The position numbers and the translations under genes are program-made. The notes under the pieces are model-generated. The model was not told the origin of the DNA and searched no databases. It worked only from the letters and a program-made list of their open reading frames with translations. From assembly GCA_936450465.1 (NCBI GenBank), contig OW388293.1:54711201-54775200 (forward strand): 64,000 nt of DNA, read 5' to 3'. Position 1 is the first letter of the stretch, and each line of letters opens with the position of its first letter. Positions 24,001 through 35,900 of the stretch are shown piece by piece. This DNA comes from Gibbula magus. Taxonomy: Eukaryota; Mollusca; Gastropoda; Trochida; Trochidae.

Positions 24001-26570
24001 AAATAAAAAAAAATAAAAATAAAAATAAAATAAAATTAAATTAAATTTAAAAAAACAAAACCGTGAGACCTTCCTCCGTATTTAGAGGGGAGGTTCAATG
24101 CAGCGTATCGGATATACTTGCTAAAACAAATTGATGGTTGAAGGTAACTTGAAACATAACACATGAACTATGACGTCATCATTTATGTAAGGTAGATTAG
24201 ATGGATAGGAAAATAGCATTAGCCTTTCTGTCTGAGATTTGAATATTGGACATAAACCTTACATAACAGATAAACCAAGCATATACTTCATCCATACAGT
24301 AGAGCACTGTACAACCCCAAATCTACATTTATTATCTTCAAGATACTAAACTCATCGGCAAAAGAAACTTATCACCTCAGTTGATTTTATCATACATGTA
24401 TGATTTTCAATTGCAAATATCTCAAGTTTTCGAAATGATAATCTAAAACTGAAAAGTACAGGTGTTTAGTCAGCAGTCAAAGAATACTTTTACATGTGTT
24501 TTAAAAAAAAATTTAAATGAATTTTTGATGATACACAATTGTTCATTGACATTTAAGACATATTCTATGTGAAAATTGATAAATGAGCCTAATTCTGCAC
24601 ACATTTACAACATTTTAAACATGGTAGGGATCATGTTGGTGTAAATTTCATTTCTCATCCCTGTCTTCCTTAAACAAAGAAATTTTAACTAAAATGTAAC
24701 CAGTCACCAATTAATTCATCCAAACTACTGCAGATAAGTATTATTGTATCTTGTCACAGTCATAGATAATAGTAAATTTTCAACTATATAATTATTATTG
24801 ATCAAATGCATATGCTTTCAACGCCCGGTGACCAAAAGGGAAAATAACTTGTTGAACAAATACTGTGGTGACATGTTATTTTTATGATATTATTAGATTC
24901 AGGACATATTTTTCTACAAAATGATACACAATTTACCTTTCTATTAATATGGTTGTATTTTGTTCCCAAAGTTCAAAGTCAACGAAGGTTGAAGGTGGTA
25001 CGTTTGAGATCGAAAGGTAAAATCTTTCTTTTGTAAAAATAAATTCGTCTTTATCCACTTCTAATATTGGGCCATGGTTTCAGCATATATTACGAATACT
25101 TGTATGAACCATGGCCTAGTTATACACACATGTCCAAATTACATTTGAAATATTTGTCTGTTCATATATATGGCTGCCCACGTAGGATTGTGGCGCGTGT
25201 TTGACCTAATGTCTAAGTTACTGCGATTTTCGTTTTCCACAATGTCTACTGTTATTTCACCTTTAAATTCAAACCCTTATTCCGTGCCTAGACCGGCAAG
25301 ACTCTCTGGATGTATATTACATGTATTGCCGTGGTTTACAACGCTTATGACTTTGTAACCAAGCCGACTTTGTTTACAGTAGCACTGGCTGAGTGATGCG
25401 ATATTGTTTTTCCTCCAAGGACCTTTACTGCACTTCGCTGCCTTTTCCATAGGGCTGGATAGCGCAGTGGTTAGCGCGTTTGGCTTGAGATCAAGGGTTC
25501 CGGGGTTCAAATCCCGCCAGGGGCACGGCAACTTTGTCTGCAGTAGAGAACAGTTCTACGTGCAGTAAGGTTTGGGTGCAATGCTGCACTGAATTTCAGC
25601 ACAGCACCACTCTACGTGCAGTAAGGTTTAGGTGCAATGCTACACTGAATTTCAGCACAGTACCACCAATGGTTCGCTAGTTCCAGCCGTTGCTCGCAGA
25701 TCTCACTGCAATGCATAGCCACATGGCGTTGCAGGCTTTCCTCCTGCACTAATATGATCGGCTCTTAGAGATGAAACTCCAACTAACCTCACCAGACCTT
25801 TTCCAAACTTTCACGGATTTTGCCATGATAGAAATTGATAGTCTAGTCAAAAGTGTTGTGTTTAAATAATAATCTTTGATTAAAATAGCGATATCATTGA
25901 CATCGACTTTAAGGGTAAAGATCAATAAGAAATATTGTATTGTGATAAGAGCACAGCGACTGTACAACGTATGTAAACAAGATATTGTTGAAGATGAATT
26001 ACATTTTGTTATGATGTATCCAACTTAAAGTTTAAGAGCTAGTACCTTCTGTTTTTCTTATAATTTGAAAACTTTCATCAACCTTATGTCATCTTGTGAT
26101 TTGTATGCTATCCTATCGTCACAACGTTACACCAATCATCTAGGTCTTCGACAACAAATGTAACCAACTTGCTTGTCTCCGTATTGTCGTCTGTATATAG
26201 GCCGGATGTAATATCTACGGAGTAAAAAATGTCCTAAACGTTAACGAAAACCTATAGCTAATTACAGAGAGTAAATCAAAGTAAAATAAATGTCTCTAAA
26301 ATTATAGCTCTTATAGGTCTTTGAAGGGCATTTAGAAGTGGTATACATAAATCATGAAGATTTTCTAGATAACAACTTCTTTAATGTGAAAATACGCGAC
26401 GTTTCGGAGTTTATACTCACTCCTTCATCAGGTGGATTGTGATATTTATATATATATATGTACAAAAAGTCAAATTTCAAGGTGTATGGCTGCTTCAAAT
26501 TATCAAAAAATTAAAAACATATCGCCAAGTTTCTTTCTCCTACCGGTTTCATTTCATCTTCAGGGAGAAG

Positions 26571-26636
<66 letters not shown>

Positions 26637-26845
26637 GAGTCGTTTCTCACGTGAAGTAAGGTTATATATAGAAAAGAGTAAACATCAGATGGGTTTGACT
26701 GGATCAATCTTCTTTAATACGATGAGCTCATTTCGACCAGTATATCGGTCTTTTCAAGTACTTGAAAAGACCGATATACTGGTCGAAATGAGCTCATCGT
26801 ATTAAAGAAGATTGATCAAGTCAAACCCATCTGATGTTTACTCTT

Positions 26846-26940
<95 letters not shown>

Positions 26941-29900
26941 GACTTAATGGCCGCTGCATTAGTGCCAAGGAATGTCGTTAAACTGTAGCAAGGAAGCAAA
27001 CGGAGCTGGCCTTGCGTATGACGTTGAATATATATACACACCCAATACGTACACAACACTTTCTGACGTATATACACGTATCTAAACAGTACAAAATCGG
27101 TGTGTAACATTTTTTATATATTTAAGATCAAATATGTAGTAGTGTGTGTTGTTGCTAGTAGTGTGTACATTCTTAAGTTTATAAATGACATGTTTATAAA
27201 AAAATTAAGATTTTGAAACTGTGCTACTATACATCTATAGAGAGGTATTGTATTTAAACATTAACCTTCACTTGCATTTGTATTAGTGAAGATTGTGTGA
27301 TCCCAAATGTTTCATTTGTTACATTTGTTCATTATCTCACTATCTCACAATAGATATGCTAGTGTTTCTATGAATTTATGCTTGACAATCACTCAGAGGT
27401 TAAAGGTCACTGTCCACGGGAGAAACATGTTTTTGACCTTATTTCTGGAAATTCGAACTGTAAGAGCCGCTGTTGGTTATCAGCAAAGTGGATCATTTGT
27501 ATGTAGATTGTCTCTTTGCTCTCACCCCTTCGTCTCTTGTTTAATCATCGATGAGGCCGCCGAAGCATGAAGTGTTTCGCAATACCTGCGTGTTGTTTAC
27601 GTCTTCAGAATGTTCCAGTCTCGCAATACCCACGTGTTGTTGACGTCTTTTGAATTTACCAGTCTCGGGATACCCTGTTGTTGTTGACATCTTCAGAAGA
27701 TTTCAGTCTCACAATACTTGGTGTTGTTAACATATTCAGAAGATTCCCGACTCACAATACCCCCGTGTTGTTGACATCTCCAGAAGGTCTCAGTCTCACA
27801 ATAACCTCGAATTGTTGACATCTCCAGAAGGTTTCAGTCTCACAATAACCTAGAGTTGTTGACATCTCCAGAAGGTCTCAGTCTCACAATAACCTCGAGT
27901 TGTTGACATCTCCATAAGGTCTCAGTCTGACAATACCCTTGAGTTGTTGAAACCTCCATAAGGTCTCAGTCTCACAATACCCTTGAGTTGTTGACACCTC
28001 CAGAAGGTCTCAGTCTGACAATACCCTTGAGTTGTTGACACCTCCAGAAGGTCTCAGTCTGACAATACCCTTGAGTTGATGACACCTCAATAAGGTGTCA
28101 GTCTCACAATAACCTCGAGTTGTTGACATCTCCAGAAGGTGTCAGTCTCACAATAACCTCGAGTTGTTGACAACTCCATAAGGTCTCAGTCCCCCATAAT
28201 AACCTCGAGTTGTTGACATCTCCAGAAGGTCTCAGTCTCACAATAACCTCGAGTTGTTGACATCTCCAGAAGGTCTCAGTCTCACAATAACCTCGAGTTG
28301 TTGACACCTCCAGAAGGTCTCAGTCTGACAATACCCTTGAGTTGTTGACACCTCCAGAAGGTCTCAGTCTGACAATACCCTTGACTTGTTGACATCTCCA
28401 TAAGGTCTCAGTCTGACAATACCCTTGAGTTGTTGACACCTCCATAAGGTCTCAGTCTCACAATACCCTTGAGTTGTTGACACCTCCAGAAGGTCTCAGT
28501 CTCACAATACCCTTGAGTTGTTGACACCTCAATAAGGTCTCAGTCTCACAATAACCTCGAGTTGTTGACACCTCCAGAAGGTGTCAGTCTCACAATAACC
28601 TCGAGTTGTTGACACCTCCATAAGGTCTCAGTCCCCCATAATAACCTCGAGTTGTTGACATCTCCAGAAGGTCTCAGTCTCACAATAACCTCGAGTTGTT
28701 GACATCTCCAGAAGGTCTCAGTCTCACAATAACCTCGAGTTGTTGACACCTCCAGAAGGTCTCAGTCTGACAATACCCTTGAGTTGTTGACACCTCCATA
28801 AGGTCTCAGTCTAATATTACATACAGCATTTCAATATTATCAAGCAGCGAGGGTCGCCAATGACGTGTTGTTTATCTGAGGGGTAAGAAAGGCAAATGCT
28901 ATCACCATTCAAATTAAGAAGGTGCTTCGGAAGTTGAATACATCATTGTCTGACTGTAATTGGTTTTCGGTTGCGAGATCACCCTCTCCTTAGTTCTTTG
29001 AGGAGAAGGGGATGGAACTGTTGATTTGTTTTTTTAATGAATGATAATAAGTAGTTTGAACGCGAACAGCAAAATGGTTACATTTCTTCTGTCTCTTAAA
29101 GATATGGGCACAGGTGACGACACTCTCACTGTTACAGAAATAGACAAGTGTCAAGTTTGAAACGTCACTGATTTCACATCTAATTCTGAGTTCATATAAT
29201 CGTAAATCGTTATCGCTAACGACCTATCAGGGGTTACAGACAGAGGTTATGTGAGTTCAGTAACCTCTGTGGTGGTAGACTGTAAATTTGGACGCGAAAT
29301 TGCATTGAAATTCGTTGCAGTATAAAACATTCGAAGTTTAGCGCAAATAGGTTGCGCAACAAAGATGCAATGACTAGTTTTCCTTAGTGAGCTTCATTCG
29401 CGCTTAGGGACAACTGGTAATTTCATCTCTGTTACGCAACCTATTTGCGCTAAATGTCGCCTGTGAATGCCACAATAGGAATTTATTATATCAACAGGAG
29501 CCCCCGGTAGGGCTCAACATGCCTAACATTTTCATTGAACAGAGTCAGAAATACCTTCCGTCTATGATGTAATTTTCCTCTGTCGATGATTTTTAATATG
29601 TAATTATCCCATGGCTTAAAAGGGGCAGTAGTTTTTCGCTCAAATAAGTCGATGAAATGTATTTGAAAGAAAATTTCACCAATAGTAAAAAAGCCTTCTC
29701 TCTTCGGAAATCTAGTTTAAAAAGTTCATCTACTAGGTTCGGTAAAGCCATGGGAATCGTTTTTTCTAATTCGAAATAATAAATTGTGTTCACAATAAAA
29801 TTTCCGCTATGCAATGTTGCTATATACACAACATCGTTATTTCCACGGCGAACAATTTGTTTGTGTAATAAATGGTTTACCCTAGTAATGTTAATTTAAT

Positions 29901-32900
29901 GACATCATTATAAATGGGAAATTTGATAAAATAAGTTTTGCCATAGAATCGCTACAGACCCTTTAACGCTATTAATTAGAATCATTTACTCTCTTGTTAT
30001 AATATAGAAAATATCTAATTTCAATGATTTCATTCCAGCATGGCTTGGCAGTTTGGGTATCGGGATCTCCCTCTTTATCTCTCCTGTCGTGACCATCATC
30101 TGCCGAAGGAAGAGTCCAAGGCTCTACGCTGTGATTGGCGGTCTGATTTGTGCACTGGGTTGTCTTTTCCTGGCATTCTCCACCCAACCGGAACAACTCT
30201 TTATAAGCCATTGTGTTGTCATGTCGCTTGGCAGCGGTATCACCATAGCAACTGCGAACATCATGGTGGGAAGGTACTTCCGGAAAAGACGGGAAATGGC
30301 GGAGATGATTCTGATTGGTGGAACCGGTGTGGGAACTGCATTGATGTCTGTTCTGTTTCAAGAGCTCATAAAGTAAGTTAAAACATTAAAGGGGCAGTAG
30401 CACGTTTTTTGCAAAATTTATTTTTTTCAAATTTCTCATTTTTAATGATAGTTTGTGTCATTTAAATCTACTTTAGAGGGTAAAACATCTTATTACACAA
30501 GCCAATTATCCGTAGTAGTGATAACGGTGTTGCGTATAAAGAAAAAATTGCATGTCGGCCATTTTATTGTGAACACAATTTATTATTTCGAATGACAAAA
30601 ACGATCCCCATGGCTTTACGGAACCATGTACACCCATTTTTAACTTGATTTTCCAAAGACAGAAGGGTGTTTTATGATTTGTGAAATTATTTTTAAATAC
30701 ATTTCTTCGACTTATTTGAGCGAAAAAACGAGCTACAACATATTCTATTTTGAGAATATGCATAATTGGAAATTAATTATTGTCATACCGCGATTTGGAA
30801 TTGATTCCCCCATGAATACGACGTGACAGGATCACCTTGGTTCCCTGGTGTTTCAACTAAGCGGGGGGACCAGGATGGTGTCCATGGTGTGGCAGGAGTA
30901 ATGCCGGGAAGCTTATCTTTTTTAGAATAGCTCTTTGTAGGATGGAGACTAAGAATTGTTAATTTCATTGCCCTGTTCGCAAAAAATTACGGCATGGCAG
31001 GGGTGCAAAATAAAGCAATTCACAATGTTTTGCTATGATAAAATGTTGAAGGTAACCCATATAAGTCTTGTTGTGACCTTTTAGGCATCCTATGTTATGA
31101 CTGTAGCACCAGAACTAAGCGAAATATAGATTATATACCTTTTGGTAGATATAACGGTCTCAGTAAAGCTAGCCTTACATTTTCAAAGATGACCTTAGTG
31201 TGACCTTTCTTTGACTAGTGGGTATTGCATAATTGAGATGTGTATTGAAGTACACTTGGTCAGTGTAGTTTGGTAGTTTGTCATTTCTTCCTTAGAATGC
31301 AAAGGTCTAGGATAAGTATATTTTGTGTAGTCATACTTTGAACAATATGAATTAGGAGTTTTTAATGTGTTGACTATTAAAATGCTAGAGCGTCACATCG
31401 CATCACTTACTAGTATGTTAGTGTTACCTCATACATAATGAATAATGTTATACCTAATGAACTACAGAGCCCAATATATTTTGCAATATAACATGTGATT
31501 GGTATATCGAAAACTAGATATTATGTATAAGTAAAAATGATATCATGCAATAATTCAAACTCTTTACATCGTTACTACATTAATCTAAGTGGAACATAAA
31601 TAATTTGATTACTTCATGTTTATTTAAGTATTTTTTGTTTCTTTTTCTATTCAACCATAAATTCATTTCGTAGATTTCTATTTAAATGATTAAAACTTAT
31701 TGTGAGAATCCCTGGTTTGAGTTAATTAATTATTATAGATAAATTTAATATCATGTCGCCTTAAAATATTCGGGATCAAATTATCTTCAATAATCTTGTA
31801 CTCTGTGGAAACGACTGTATGTCGAATTTCAAACACATCCTATTAGGCAGGCACCTGTTGCCAGCACTGAATATCCCAATAAAACTGTAGCAAATATGGC
31901 ATTGCTGTTATCAGTTGATCTGTGTTAAACTCTGATTTCTGATAATTTAAAAACTGAAAATGTATTTCCATTTAATTAAGAATATGATCCACATAGATTC
32001 ACATCGTTTGTATTATTAAATAAAATAAATAATCAAGTCCTTCGAAGTTAAAATCATAAATATTATATATTATATTATATATAATTAAAACATGTATCAC
32101 CCTTACAGATAATATCATATATCTGTTTTTTAATAATACTTTAATAATATTAAACCAAATTGATGAACATATATTAAAAGGATTAACAAGCAAATACAAT
32201 AATGGTGTCATCCTTAAATGGTCAAAACCCTTGAAAAAGTTAATCTCGCAATTTCGTGACAAGCAGATACATATATATGTACTAGTGACGTCACATCACA
32301 TCTTCCTCTCGTGTTTCATCGTCTCTTTACTGACCCAAAAGTCCTCAATAGCCTGTATGACGTCATCACCTATAAAGAGAAGGGCGTCCTTAAGATACGT
32401 CACAGGAATCGAATATCCTGAAGTGATTATAAAATAATGATGAATAACTTTTGATAGTCTTCATAGAAAATTTAGATCACTTGTTATAGATCAACCATGA
32501 CGGCTATGGAGAGGGGGTGAAAACAGTGGTCATCGCGCGACTTTCTTTAAAAAATTTGATTAGAGAAATTATTATGAACATATTTTATGATTCTCGCAGT
32601 TTCTAAGGGCCAAATAAGTAATTTGATACTTAACTGATGATAGAATTGTATCCCTAGGCTGAGTTTGCCTGTTGAACTTATATGGCGTGAAAAGCGATAC
32701 TGTCAGTGGTCTATCGTAGTGTAAAAGGGTGGACGTGACACTGTAACACGCTTTTATTTATTTATTTTTTTCATTTATAAAAAAGGTGTTTGCAGAATAT
32801 CTTTACTGAAGAGGGTAAACATCCATTACACGATCCGACTGTCCGTAGTCTTAGAAAACGGCGTCACTTATAAAACGAAAACTGCATTTTAGTATAAACA

Positions 32901-35900
32901 CCTTTTGGGTTGGGAGATGGATCCGCGCTGCTCAACCAACCATGACCATTTGTTTTAGAACTCTATTTTGGTAGAATTTATTTTCCATTTTGTGAGATCT
33001 TTTTATTTCCATCAGAAAACGGGATACAGCCCCTGTAATGTGTTAAAGGGGCAGTAGCATGTTTTTTTTCAAATTTTATTTTTTCAAATTTCCTATTTAT
33101 ATTGATAGTATATGTCATTTATATTTACTTTAGAGGGTAAAACATCTTATTACACAAACCAATTATCCGTAGTGGTAATAACTGTGTTGCGTATAAAGCA
33201 AAAATTGCATGGCGGCCATTTTATTGTGAACACAATTTAATCATTTCGCATTACAAAAACAATTCCCATGGCATTATCGAACCATGTACAATAATTTTTA
33301 ACTTGATTTTCCGAAGACAGAATGGTCTTTTACTATTGGTGACATTATTTTTCAAATACATTTCATCGACTTATTTGAGCGAAAAAAAAAACGTGCTACT
33401 GTCCCTTTTTAAGGGCTTGGTAGCAGTGCATTCATTTTGAGAAGACAAATTACCAATTATTCACGTGAAATATCTTTTTATATGAAGTTCAACCATGAAA
33501 ACTGGATTCGAATTCATAATTGCGATAATTTTTAATAAAATAAAATCTAATCTTTGTTATTGTGAACACCCTTTGAGAGATGGGCAACTCTGCATTGTAA
33601 TCTTCGACTTAAAATTTTGTTTAATCATTTTATTTTATAAGCATGGTTAGATCAGAGGGAAGTGATTAAATCGTAGAGTTTCAATGAATGTCTGAATGTA
33701 TGAATAATGAATGTGCACCAATAGACGATAATATCTGAACTGACTTGAAAATGTCCTGTACTGAAAAAAAACGGTTAACTAGGAAGGTATGACTCTCCTT
33801 GGCGTTTGAATATATTAATATATGCTCTAACTTGTTGTCGTCACTATGACGTCACAAGTGCACAACATTAATCTTGTGAACTATTCGAAAAATAATCTGC
33901 GGTAACTTCAAGTATCGAAATACAAACGATAATTAAATTGAAATATGTTTAAATCTCCCTACAGCCTGATGCAGTGGATGCACGGTCTCCAGTGTGTAGC
34001 CGGTCTCCTGATCCTCACGATTATCGCGGGCGCGATGTATCGGTCTGCCTCGTTATACCATCCGAGGCGGAAGGTGATTCTCCACCTGAAGAGCCAGAAG
34101 AAGAATCGCCGGGATCGTGAAGCAGAGAAGCCCCCGTACCTGGACTTCAGTGCCCTCAAGATGAGGTCACTCCAAGCACTGATGGTCATCTCTTCTATAG
34201 TGGGGGTCGGGATACATGTCCCCTTTATAGTGCTGGTGGGTTCTATACGTTATCGTACATGTCCCCTTTTTAGTACTGGCAGGTTCATTTCGTCATCATT
34301 CACGTCCCTTTATAAAGCTGGTGGGTTCTTTACGTTATCATACAAGTCCCCTATATACTTGGTGGGTTCTGTAAGTCACCATACAAGTCCCCTTTATAGT
34401 GCTTGTGGGTTCTGTACGTTATCGTACATGTCCTCTTAATTGTGCTGGCAGGTTCATTTCGTCACCATACAAGTCCCCTATGTACTGCTGGTGGGTTCTA
34501 TACGTTATCGTACATGTCCGCTTTACGTACGCTACTAATATTCATCAAGCATGCTCTTTAAATTAAGCTTACAATGGTGGTGATTGTAAACGTTCAACTA
34601 CTTCCTGTTTCAGCTGCACACGGCCTCTAAACATGGCGTCCCAGACAAGCAGTTGCTCCTCCTGAATGTGTACCTCGGGGTTGGGTTTGTGGTTGGCTGT
34701 TGTGCGCTAGGATACATTCTCATCCGGAACAGTGTTGAATGTTCCATATCCAGACGCCATCTTTGTCAGACATCCGCCATCTTGTGTGGCGTCTTCACTC
34801 TCCTGCTTATCATGGCGGAAGACCACAATGCGCATGCGCTTTATGCATGGGCCTACGGTATTTGCTGCGGGGCGTACTACTACAGTTTCAAGATGTATGC
34901 CTACGAACTTGTCAAAGCCAAACTTATGGAGCGTGCATGGAGCTTTTTATCAGCTGTCCAATGTTTTCCATTCCTATTCGGGGCGCCAGTTGCGAGTGAG
35001 TATTTCATTTATATGTATATTTTTAAAATATTGATTAGACTCTTGATCAATGGTAAGTTTTACTTACAGAGTTCTAGCAACGTTTTGTGATGGAGGTATG
35101 AATGATCTATGAGCAGGCAATAACGTTTCCTGTGATTGGTCGTTCTACATGAAGTTTATGAATATTCAGATGTGACTCTAGGGCGTAGTGTGTAAGTCGA
35201 GCGTGTATTTGCATACTGCTAACAATTTTGGCTTAACTAAAAGAGACTCAAGATTATAGTTCAGAATTTGTGATTTTACTATTTCTGCTGGGGAATCTCC
35301 TAAGTAAAATATATCGGCAATGCAATGCTATTTAGTGTGTTTCATCAAAGCCAAATTAAACACCGGATGTCACTTTGTTCGATGCCATTTACTGTGGCTT
35401 GTATTGTAATAATAGGAACATTTTTAAAACCAAAAAGATATTTTAATTTTGCGCTATTTCCGGCTTTTGAATGATTTTTCACTGATAAATAATGCATCAA
35501 TAGTAAATAGTCAATAGTAGTGAATGCAAGAACTCGTCATAAAGCTCTTATGAATATGAATAAATATAAATATATATATGCAAACGTTCGTAAATGATTT
35601 AGGAGTTTCAAAGTTAATAACAAACTTTTCCCAATTATAAATAGCTGTCGTATAGTCTTATTTAACAATTGCCAAATTACATGACGGCCTTTTGTTATAA
35701 ACATGTTATGACTTAATAACGTTGATGACGTAACAACGCTATTATGTCGTTATTGTGAGACAATTATCTGTATTCCAAGTGCATTGGTTTGTATGCAGAA
35801 ATTCTGCTTTATCGTCATTAAGGTGTTTCACCATGTTGTTGTTGTTTTTTTCTCTTATTTAGATAAAATTGATATTCTACAAATGAATAACAGTTACATT

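Noticed and set aside
20914..27110. Frames containing long YIYIYI runs
   Set aside because: Translations of (TA)n microsatellites.
28104..28749. Two 67-codon minus frames reading [14 protein letters not shown] repeats
   Set aside because: The 44-bp minisatellite read in one frame; the two are the ten-unit duplication of each other.
34236..34439. Exon 3 continuing to the stop at 34437 as a short isoform
   Set aside because: The extension is minisatellite sequence, and splicing at 34236 restores a perfect 12-span transporter.
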